A DNA stretch of 64,000 bases. Source: Cubamyces lactineus (Eukaryota > Basidiomycota > Agaricomycetes > Polyporales > Polyporaceae). Numbering within the stretch: the stretch's first letter is position 1; every line of letters begins with the position of its first letter. The translations under genes and the position numbers were made by a program. Positions 34,624 through 44,630 of this stretch are shown piece by piece. The notes under the pieces were generated by a model. That model saw nothing but the letters and a program-made list of their open reading frames with translations, was not told the DNA's origin and did not search any database. Location of the stretch: the NCBI GenBank assembly GCA_022376465.1, contig JACDTU010000001.1:2480001-2544000 (forward strand), given 5' to 3'.

Positions 34624-36356
34624 GGTGGGCAAAGATTCGGATGGGAGTGATGGCCGAGGACGAGGAGAAACCGGTATGACCAGCGTCGTCGTCGAGGTGA
34701 CGGTTGTGCGGACGCGGCGCGGGTTGAGCTGTGCAGCTCGCGGGGAGGAGAAGACGGCGAGGATGGTGGTCGAGGGAGGAGACAAGGGCGACAGGCGCCC
34801 GCACTCCGAGCCTCTCGGTCTCTCTCCCAGGGACGTCGGCAATGCCCGCGATGGCGTTCGTATCAACCCCCACAGGCCACGGCTCTCCAGGGCTCTCCTC
34901 AGTCCTGTGCTCGTCGTTGGCATTCGTCACCCTTCGTCACCACCGTCGTTGTTGTACTGCGTTGCTACATCGCACGATATATAGACTACTGGTCATCTAA
35001 ACATCTCTTAGCGCCCATAAGCACGCATTTGAATGCAAAACCCCCTCAATGCAAATCAGCGCTCAGTTAAAACTTATAGGTACGAGTGAGCAACAGACCC
35101 AAGAATACGACCTGGAAATGTAGTACTAATGTCAGATCCTATACCAACAGTAATTCACCCGGAACATCCCTAGTAGAAATGCACCCGCATTCTATTGGTG
35201 TAGAGTGATGAGAGAGGCCATCTCCTGGCTTTATGGTTCACATAGTGCGTGTTGCAGTGGGCATCAGTGTGTCTCAGGGTGACAACAACGGCCGTGAGTG
35301 TACCTCAATTACACGCATCTCTCATCGTGTACTCATGGTGTGACCTACGGCAGGAGTTCAGTGGTGCGCTTTACATCGTTTCGCACGAAGAAGTCTTGCT
35401 TTGTTCGATGTAGTCACAAACGACGGGTAACAGCAGTCAAGGTCGCTGAAGGCAAGAAAAACCCCCAAGCATCCCGTGCGGGTGGTCATATGTTGAAATG
35501 GTAAGGCTTCTGAACGAAGGCATCGTACCTATCGCGCTTAGATCACCGCGTACTACGTCACAAGCTAGCTGCGAAGAAAATCACTATCATTGGCGGCGAG
35601 CACCCCGATATGTGTCTCAAGAAGTTTCGGAGTTGCATACAGCCACGATGCAGGCTGTATGCGGCTTCTGCACAGCCAGTGGTGAGTAGTATGCTCACCT
35701 GCGTTGCCTCGCCTGGGCCGCAACGCTCACGATAGTGTCTAGATGCAGCGATATCGTGATCGATCGCATGACGAGGCAAGCCTTACGAACTCCCGCAGGC
35801 TAGTATTGTAACGTGCTTCCAACCCGGAACGGCAAGACTTTCCATATTCGCTCTTGAAAGCAGGAGTCAGCGCCAGTCACCTCCCACGGCGAACACATTT
35901 GGTCGTCCGAAGCTGCCATATGCCACCACACTCGGAGGGGCATGCCAAACACGCTCCTACCCTAGGATCAATATCGCAATCATGACATTGGCATAGATTG
36001 GCTACTGAACGGGCCGACCGAGGATGCATCGCAACGTCGTGGCAGAACAATGGCGCAAGGCGGACAATCATCATGTACGAGTCTCACAGCCACTGGCTGA
36101 GTTGCCCCGCACCGGCACGGATTGCGCGTCTGTTGTGGCTATCGAACACTCACTTCTCCCGCCGTTGCATGCTGACGTCCTCTAGAGGGTGCCTCGTGTT
36201 CACTTCTCATGAGTGATGAGGGGATGCGAATGGCTAAACTGACCAGCGCCTCGGGTATGTGGCTAACGTCTAGCGAGGACGTATATATACTCGAGGTCAG
36301 CACGGCTTCTCCCCATCTCTGCCACTCTGTTCACTCGTGAGGTCTCAGCAGCTGCC
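34624..36356. promoter_or_regulatory. Divergent intergenic region with TATA box for P5
   Basis: This separates the possible small membrane gene and P5. GTATATATAC at about 36281-36290 sits 67 bp before the P5 ATG and is a likely TATA box. Nothing else in this stretch is supported. Confidence 0.5.
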
Positions 36357-38267
36357 ATGACGGACGTGCTACCTACTCTCGATCCTGTCCTCGACTGTCC
36401 GCCTTGCATGTCGGAAAAGGCGCTTCCGCTCATCTCTGCTGTCATCGACATCCCTCTAGCCACAAACCAGAAGTCTGAGCCGCGCGTCGCCGACAACGAT
36501 GCGGCCACCTTCGTCGTGAAGCTCGATGTGAACGACAGCGACGTCGGGAGCGACGACGGCCGCGTCAGTCCTACGAGCCCCTGCAAGGCCGATGGTGAAG
36601 GTGAGACAGAGGTGCAGGTTATCGGGAACATCTCTCAATCCTCGGAATCGGCCCGATCATTGGCTGTCGATGTTGGATGCGCGGACGCAGATGCTGGTCG
36701 TCAGACAGACTCCCCTCGTACGCCTGTGGAGGTCGCCGTCCCTCCTGGTTTACAAGCGCAAGAACCAGAACCAAAAGCGGGCTCCGAGCTGGGCGTCGTA
36801 CCCCCGCCCGACGTTTCCTCCCCCGCACCTAGCGCAGTTGCTCCATCCGAGCCAGTCGTGAATCATGCCCCCGAGCCCGAAGCGGAAACCGAGGCGTCCA
36901 AGCCTGAGTCCCTTGACGCGACCTGTCCCACCGAACCCGACGACTACATCGATCCCTTTGACTTCAAGGGCAGCGATCCCTATGCCACCGGCGGCCTCGA
37001 ACCCCTGGAAACGTTCATCCCCGAATCGCTCTTCCCCGACATACTCATCGTGCACGATCCCAGCGATGTCACAAGGCACGTGAAGGACAGGGATATTGCC
37101 CGCTACGTGCGCCTTCTCCCCAAATTCTCTCCAAAACCCATCTCTGCTCCCAAGTCAGTCGCGCATCTATACCTGAAGAACCATTACCTGGGGCATGGGA
37201 ACCACTCGACGGTGCACCGTGCGCCTCTCACACTACGTCTCGACGAAGCCTCCGAGGAGCGAAGCAGGGTGCGCGTCGCTGTCAAGACTGCGGATCCTGT
37301 ATGCGGCGCGCATGACATGCTCCACCACGAGGCGGAGATCTACGACGAGTTCCCGTCTAACTTCCAAGAAGACATTGTCCGTGTGCGGGACGTGCCTGCA
37401 CCCCCGGCTCAGTCAGCAAAAGAGGCGGAGTCGGACGAAAGCTCAGGCTCAGACACGGATGACACCTGTGCGAAGGAAGACGCAAAGGCGGCAACCACCA
37501 ACGTGATCGCAGGCGACGTTGAAAGCGCACAGGAATCCTCCCCTCCATCGCCAGACCTCAACGTCGCGAACTCTGACAGTGAAGCGAAGGTCAACACAGA
37601 ATCTCCGCAGGCCGTGAATGGCGAAGGGGAGAGCTCAAGCGTCCCCGTACCTACACCCGAAGAAGGTGATGCCAAGGATGTGAGCGACGGGAGCAGCGCC
37701 TCTTCGACGACGTCCGAGGACGCCGCTCAGCGGCCTGTGGAGTACGATGTGTTCCCGGCACTCGTGCCCAAGTTCTTTGGGTTTTATGCGCCAGCCGCTG
37801 AGAATGGCAGCCCGATATACAGGGAACATAGCAACTGCGGCCGCGACGACACCTGCCAAACAACGTGGCCGACGCACATCCTCCTTCTCGAGGAGTGCGG
37901 CAAGCCCATCGACCCGCACAGCATGAGCCGAGAAGAACGGTAAGCAGTCTGCCTATAGTCTTTCGTACTCGCTCCGTCGGTTGCTGACTCCAACGTCGTC
38001 GCGCGCAGAGAAAAATGCTATAAGCTCTACGAGGAGCTCCACGAGGCCGGCTTCCTCCAGGGCTCCTCGTACTTGCGCAACATGCTCGTGCAGCCAGGTC
38101 CGCTGTCTGTGCCGCACGCGCAGCGCACCATGGATACGCCCAGTTATCGGCTCATCGACTTTGGTCGTGGAGAGGCTAGCTCACTGCTCAGCGGGCCGCG
38201 TGCCTGCAGCTTCGATTCCTGGGCGAGAAGTGAGCGAAGGCGCGCGAAGCGAGAGTTGATGCTCTAA
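36357..38267 (+). CDS. Kinase-like protein lacking the catalytic Asp, with acidic N-lobe insert (family member P5)
   Basis: Predicted 613-residue member of the P5/P6 subgroup. Exons are 36357-37939 and 38009-38267, with the same phase-2 intron. The first 190 or so residues are disordered and acidic (PEPEAETEASKPES), then PFDFKGSDPYATGG and the family segment LETFIPESLFPDILIVHDPS. Kinase-like landmarks: glycine loop HYLGHGNHSTVHRA, VAVK lysine, HHEAEIYDEFP, hinge ILLLEECGKP and LIDFGRGEA. The catalytic loop is QGSSYLRNMLVQPG, Ser for Asp. About 110 acidic and Ser-rich residues (GSDTDDTCAKEDAKAATTN onward) are inserted between helix C and the VPKFFGFY strand, a place where P1-P3 have about 30. 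It is the tandem neighbour of P6. Confidence 0.85.
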
Positions 38268-39554
38268 GCATTACGTGATGGAATGAGCAAGGATATGGTG
38301 GTACGAGTCGTTGTCAGAGGTGTAGCCTCTGTGTACTACTAGTCCGTGTGCGTACTAGAGGACGGTTTGATATCAACGGTCTGCAGGATCCTCGCCGTCC
38401 ACGCTCGCAGAGAATGAACCGCATCTTCGGAAGCGTGAGTTCATTACGGTAAGCACAACACTGACCGAACGTAGTCACCGAGTCCAGCACAATGCTTCTC
38501 TCAATGGCGCTCTTTGCTACGTCCACGTCATGTCTGTCTTCAATCGTGCTTCACCTCTCAAGCATGCGAGATCACGCTTCTGTAACGTTTGCACGCGACG
38601 TTGATTTTGTGGGTTTAGAGATCCCTCTCGAGCTCGAGCCTCGCTGATATTGCAACGGAAGGCAGTATGTACGATGTACGTCAGAGGTAGCATGCCCATC
38701 GTCGGAGCCACCGATGTACGGCCAGTGGCCGATCCTTCAGAGGACTCGATTGGACGTTATCTTCGAGAGCCAGTCTGTTAAGAAAGCCCGTGCCGCGTGT
38801 AGCGCTACGCTATTATCGAAGGCCAACGTGTCCAACTTAAGGTTGTTAGATGATTGCACCTCCACAGAAATCAATGACGAAACAAGCGATTACCTGCCTC
38901 GCCACAACGCTTAGCCATGCTATGTTCAGGCGTTCGCTGTGAGCGATCACCCCGTCTTCATTGCCTCACCTGAACCACGGTGCTCGGTGCGCCAGAATCT
39001 AGATGAATTGAACCACCACGCCCTTTGTAACCCGACACCTCGACTGGCGTTCCTTCTAGCCGAATCAGGCAATACTTTCCAAATCGGCTGCTCGAGCTGG
39101 AGTCAGTACCAAATCTGATTTCTCACAGAGAGCACTTTGGGACACTGACCACCGCGATACGACAGGCCTCAGGGGCTCGTGCAAACCACGCCCCTGCCTC
39201 AAGACCTATATGCTGGCCCGGAGCTTGACAGGGATCAGTCGTGGATGACTTTGATCGGGTTGATGTACTTGCAGGGTCATGCCCAGGTACGCATAATCGC
39301 CGTCTTCGAACTCAAACTCCACCGATGCTGACAGCGCCGCACATCGCACATGCGATAATGTGGTTGTGGACAGCTTCTCCCGCTATGAAAGGGGCTAGAT
39401 CCATGGCACAGTCTGCGTGCTGGTAGCGGCACCGCGAGAATCCGGATACTTCCCACTAGGAGTTGTTGGCAAACAGGCCAGCCTCACACAGATATATCGC
39501 CAGGGTTTGAGTACGTACAGCACCACCCTCCCTCTCCAACAACGCGCCTCTATC
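38268..39554. other. Intergenic region between P5 and P6
   Basis: About 1.3 kb. A TATATC string near 39491 may serve P6. No gene or repeat is supported. Confidence 0.5.
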
Positions 39555-41395
39555 ATGGACGTCCATCACCTGGCTCCCAATGACCCTCTGCATATCCTAG
39601 AAAAGCTCACTCTGTTCTCCGGCGATCACAACGGTGTCCTTGCCGCCGACGAGTCACGCGAGCCCTCTCCCGACGCGGTCACCTTCCTCCTCGATCTCAA
39701 GATCAATAGTCAAAGCGACGGGGATGATTATCTTGGTGCGCGTCACCTTCTGAAAATCTATGCGGAAAAGACGATGATTGACGCGACGCCTGTAGGAGAT
39801 CCCGGGCCTAAGCGTACAGAAGCCATTGTCTCGTTGCCGGTTGACATTGACCACGTAGAGCGAGGAATGGATGACTGTACAGACCCTGCGGCCACGCCCA
39901 CGTTGGATGTCGGATTCCCTCCTGGCATAGAGGCTCAAGAGCACGGCAAGCCCACGTCCGAGCACGTAGCATTGGACCCAGGCCCATTCGTCAACCCCTC
40001 GACAGAACCCTGCGCAGTCCCCTCGCCCGAACCTCAATTCTCCCAGCCCGAGAACCTGGACGCGATCTTCTCCATCGACCCGACCGTGTTCGATCAGTAC
40101 ATCTATCCCTTCGAGCTAGACGATCTCGAGCCTCTCGACACATTCATTCCCGACGCCCTCTTTCCTCAGTCGCTCATCGTGCACGACCCCGGGAACCTGA
40201 CCAAGCACCTTGAGAATCCTCAGCCTAGAGACCCCCGGGCCGGGGCCCCAGTGCGTTACGTTCGCATTTACCCCAAGCCCTCCTCACGGTCTTCAGCATC
40301 TGCGGAGCCCTCTGCATCCCCCGCTGAGACTAAATGCGCATCTCTCCGGACTTCCCACCCCGTCGCGCGATTGTATCTACGCAGGCGATTCCGCCTGGGA
40401 TCTGGACATCATTCGGCAGTATACCGCGCCCCACTTGTTCTACATCTTGACGAGGGTTCGCAGGCTCTGCGTAGGGTCAGCGTCGCTGCAAAGATCGCGT
40501 GCGACGTGTGTGGCGCACACGAGATGCTCCGCCGGGAGGCGAAGATGTACAACGCGTTCCCGCGATCCTTCCAGGAGGATACAGTCAACATACGACAGAC
40601 TGCGGCGTGCACGCCCTCAGCTGTGCCTCCGGAAGAGAGACAAGATACGCGAGGCGTCTCAGATTCAGCTATGAATTCTGAGGACAGCGGGTGCACGGCG
40701 GGGGCCGGTTTCTCAGACGCGCAGGTGCTCGAACTGGACTTCGGGGAGGCAATCACCCTATCCAACGCTCCATCACAGGTTAGTCTAGCAACAGACATCG
40801 CTTCAGTCACGAACGAGGATAACGTTGAGGGGGCTGCTCCTCCGCAACCCGTCGAACTTACGCGAGTTGAGCTTCCCGCCATCGTGCCCAAGTTCTTCGG
40901 ATACTACGCCCCAGTGAATGAAGACGGCACGCCGTTCTTAGAGGAGCATTTGAGTTGCAGCGTTGATGCGGCGTGTTACGTCCCGTGGCCATCGCACATT
41001 CTCCTCGTCGAAGAGTGTGGCGAGCCCATCAGAGCTCACCCTTCCGTGATGAGCCTGCAAGAACGGTATGTCTCGCGTTTTGCTGGTTCGTCTTCATGCT
41101 CCTTCCCCTAACACTTCCCCATAGGGAGAAATGCTACGAGCTCTTCAAACGGCTCCACGCTGGTGGCTTCGTCCAGCAGTCTCCCTTCGAGCGCAACATC
41201 CTCGTACAACCCGGCTCACTCTCCGTCCCGCGCGCGGAGCGGACGATGGACCGTCCGAGCTACAGGATTATCGACTTTGGGCGAGGAGAGGCGCTCGCGC
41301 TCCTAGATCCCGACGAGGACTATCCTGAGTGCTTTGAGGACTGGGTACGTAAGGAAAATGACGAAGTCGTGGAGGAGCTAGAGCTCCGCCATTGA
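39555..41395 (+). CDS. Kinase-like protein lacking the catalytic Asp, with acidic N-lobe insert (family member P6)
   Basis: Predicted 593-residue tandem paralogue of P5. Exons are 39555-41065 and 41125-41395, with the same phase-2 intron. The start MDVHHLAPND is preferred over an in-frame ATG at 39417. After an acidic N-terminus comes LEPLDTFIPDALFPQSLIVH. Kinase-like landmarks: glycine loop FRLGSGHHSAVYRA, VAAK lysine, RREAKMYNAFP, hinge ILLVEECGEP and IIDFGRGEA. The catalytic loop is QQSPFERNILVQPG, Ser at the Asp position. The N-lobe insert between helix C and VPKFFGYYAP is about 85 residues and rich in Ser, Asp and Glu. The stop is 57 bp upstream of the direct repeat that precedes FunK1 copy 2. 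Confidence 0.85.
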
Positions 41396-41451
41396 TTGAG
41401 AGCTGGTGCGCCTTTGAAGGAACGGGCCGGATGAAATGGATTGTAGTTATA

Positions 41452-41629
41452 TAGGCCTACAGTGTACTGTACATATTCGGCGAGAACGTCAGTTGATGAA
41501 CCGATATGTAGTACATCAATTCAATGTCATTTACCGTTGACGGAGACCGCAAATCTAGCGCGTCGACGAGCTGTGTATGTACGACGCCGGAAACGCGTTG
41601 TTTCTCGCCCATCAACGTCCATAAAAAAC
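41452..41629. repeat. 178 bp direct repeat upstream of FunK1 copy 2
   Basis: Closely similar (roughly 80 percent by eye) and in the same orientation to 44454-44630. Shared blocks include TACTGTACAT, CCGTTGACGGAG and CGTTGTTTCT. It lies between P6 and the FunK1 copy 2 start. The pair therefore brackets that gene. Confidence 0.75.
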
Positions 41630-41811
41630 AAGCGCCCTGTGAGCACACACATCGACGTTCGACTTTCTTTGTCTCCGTTCCCATCTCGACCAACGCCGCA
41701 GTCATTCTTCCCAAAAAGCCCCCGAAAGAAGTTCTAGTACTCGGAGTCTAAGTAGCGGATCGTCCAATCATCGTTGATCCTAAGGAGCCCATCCTTTCAA
41801 CGCAACACGAA

Positions 41812-44242
41812 ATGCCGTCCTCCTCTACCGGGGATTACGACGCGAGGGCAATCGTCAGAGACTGTCGTGCAGCTCTTGCACGAGAAATGAGCTGGGTAAC
41901 ATATTCATCTGTCTCGGATTGGCTGGATACTTGCATACCTGGCGAAGGTTTGCCGGACGCCATCGCACCGACTCTAACGCCATTCACTGTCACTGCCGGG
42001 AATAGCGAAAACGCGATGTATCTCGAGCTGGTATGTCGTCTCGCTGTGCATCATTTGACGCAGGGTGCTTGAGCAGAGCCCCGATAGTGTCAGGGTTTTA
42101 ACTCTCTCTTGAAATCGTTCAAGAATGAAGAGTTTCTCATGAAGTTCACAAGCGGACATCCGGATAGGACTGCCCCAGGCGTGGCCGAAGTTCTGAACAA
42201 GGAGGCTTTGTGGCCTGGTCTTGCGATGTACCCAAGAGCGAAGGCCGAAGAGCTATGCCAGGCGGACACTCGCAACGAGCGTGGCCGTCAAGGCAAAGAA
42301 GAGGCCGATCCTGAAGGTGAGCACTTGAACACCCTGCGACGTCACGATCATGATTGCGAATATCTGAGCCCAGTTACTGCTGTACACTTGGGGAAATTAG
42401 CGACTGTCTGGGCTCATGCGGAATTCGTTGTCGAAACAAAGCATGAACCCAAACTCGCACCATTCTCGTTCGATCCGGACGAAGTCCAGAAATGCGACGC
42501 CTTCTCGGAGGCTGCAGACCGCGAAGATGCTAGGGGTCAGCTCATTGCGTACGCTCGCGAGATATGCGCCCGCCAGCATCGGCGCTACGTATATCTGATC
42601 TCCGTGTATCGCGACTTCGCTCGCTTCATCCGGGTGGATCGCACTGCAGCCTTGCTGTCCCCACCCTTCAACTACGTCCAGGACCCGACTGTATTTGCGA
42701 CATTCGTCTATCGCTATATCAACGCTACTCCAGAGGAACGCGGTCATGATCCCACTGCAACTCGTGCCACTAAAGAAGAATGCCAGCTATTCTGTGACGC
42801 CATCGCCAAATACAAGAAAGGCTCCGATCTCTACACAGGCCTGCAGAACGCGGTGAAGGACGGATGGCCAATCTTCAAGCTGTCGATATGGGGCCGATGG
42901 TCCTCTGATGACGGACCTCTTCGTGTAGATTCACCCGAAGAGACTCGCGAGTTTCTAGTCGGCCGACCAGCGTTCAGGAGCCACTCCATGACTGGCCGAG
43001 GCACTCGGGGATTCTTCGCTTACGATGCCGCTCGGGATAGGGTCGTCTTCATCAAGGACTACTGGAGGGCCAACTTGCCTGATCATCTGACAGAATACGA
43101 TGTCTATATCAAGATGTCGACAGGCAGTAGCGATATTCGAAAGTATCTTCCAACCCTGCTTGGAGGGGGCGATGTTCGTTCAATGAGATCGGAGGGCATG
43201 CAGCGGACCTCATCCGACGAGTGCGCGCAGCTCCCGGTCGCAGGAAGAATCCATGTGCGTCTGGTCATGAAGGAAGTATGTCGTCATCTGCAAACATTCA
43301 AGGATTGGCGCGAGTTGACCTCGGTAATGCGTGACGCTCTGATCGGTGAGATTCACTTTACGAGGTGTACGGAAGGTCTAGCTGACATCCAACTATGTAG
43401 CTCACAAATACGCATGGGAGGAACACGGCATCCTCCATCAAAATCTCAGCGTCGGGAACGTCCTCATTTATGACGTCCAGGACGGTTTAACGGAACCGAA
43501 GACGATCGGTCTCCTGAGTGACTGGGATCTAGCGAAGCAGAGGTGCCAGATGTTCAATTCTGTAGCGTCGCAGTCTAACCGCGCGGTTGGTCTTGTCCCT
43601 TCTTTCACAACTGTCCTTAGTGCCTGTGCTGATATATCGTTCCAGGGAACCTGGCAATTCATGTCTGCCACTCTATCCAGATTCCCAGAGAAGCCCCATC
43701 TCCTTTCAGACGATTTGGAGTCCTCTATGCACGTCCTCAACTGGCTTGCGTTGAAGCATATGCACACTGACTACACCGAAGCCGGCGCCAGTGAGACCGC
43801 TCATCGAATCAGGGAACTGTACGACGCCCAAACATCTGCAGGACTTGGTAGCGGTGCAAAGTGGGAGTCTGTCACCCAAGGATCGCGTGCCTTTGGGCAC
43901 GATCACCCGCCGAATCACCCGTTCATCACTCTGTTGGACTGCCTGTCTAGTATCTGTGCAAAACACTACCGAGCGCAGCGTCCGAAAGCGGTTATCGCGG
44001 CGGCTCAGAACGGCACGCTGGCTCAGCTATGCTCAGGGACCAGAACGGAGGATGACCGCGGTGTTCATGGCTCTACATCCTCATTGTCGGCCTCCGGGAA
44101 CACAGAGGCGCTATTGAACAATCATACAGTGTTCATCAATGTTTTTGATAACGTGCTGCAGCAGAAGACGTGGCCTGCTTTGGAGAAGCTCGTCGATCAA
44201 GCTCCAGAACTCGACCCCACGTCTTCCTCGATAGGGGGGTAA
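41812..44242 (+). CDS. FunK1 fungal-type protein kinase, copy 2 (HRD changed to HQN, frameshifted tail)
   Basis: Predicted 752-residue paralogue of copy 1 with identical exon structure: 41812-42030, 42088-43345, 43401-43585 and 43646-44242. The N-terminal half is very close to copy 1. The catalytic loop reads HGILHQNLSVGNVLIYDV, so the catalytic Asp is Asn507 and the preceding Arg is Gln; SDWDLAK is kept. GTWQFMSATLS and DDLESSMHVLNW follow. A run of six G (44234-44239) is one base out of step with copy 1; without it the frame would run on into GKRHATDDSDSMVGDGTRAK, matching copy 1's tail, to a later stop at 44480. As read, the protein ends SSSIGG. It is probably catalytically dead or weak. 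An assembly error in the G run cannot be excluded. Confidence 0.85.
42532..42662 (+). repeat. 131 bp perfect identity tract with FunK1 copy 1
   Basis: Partner of 25867-25997. A second identical block of about 60 bp follows shortly after it in both genes (around 26046 in copy 1), separated by diverged bases. This patchwork is typical of gene conversion. Confidence 0.85.
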
Positions 44243-44453
44243 GCGCCACGCTACTGACGACTCAGACTCGATGGTAGGTGATGGCACCAGGGCGAAGAAG
44301 GCGAAGACGTCCACGACCGGGAGAAAGAAGGCCACCACTGGACTCACGGGCTTGGGCAAATCTCCCGCTGAAATTACCATCCCGACCCAACCTGGCACCT
44401 CCGATTCCAACACAAAACAGCAGGCCTCAACTAGCACTGGTGCTCTGTTGCTA

Positions 44454-44630
44454 TACAGGCCCACGGTATACTGTACATAATCAGCGAGAACGGCAATTAC
44501 CGAACCAATATGTAGTACAGTGCCGTGTCGATGCCATTCTGCCGTTGACGGAGGCCGCAACTCCAGCGCGTCGACCAGCTGTGTAGTATGCACGACACCA
44601 GAACCGCGTTGTTTCTTGCCCATCAACGTT
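44454..44630. repeat. 177 bp direct repeat downstream of FunK1 copy 2
   Basis: Partner of 41452-41629. It looks like the 5' flank of a further FunK1 copy whose body is missing. The stop codon of the HET gene on the other strand (44630-44632) falls on its last base. Confidence 0.75.

Noticed and set aside
44111..44626. 171-codon minus-strand frame across the FunK1 copy 2 tail and the downstream repeat.
   Set aside because: It is antisense to the kinase exon and matches a similar antisense frame in the upstream repeat copy, so it is a shadow of the repeat.
41452..44630. Direct repeats around FunK1 copy 2 as long terminal repeats of a retrotransposon.
   Set aside because: The interior encodes a multi-intron kinase with no retroelement domains, the repeats lack TG...CA ends, and no target duplication was seen.
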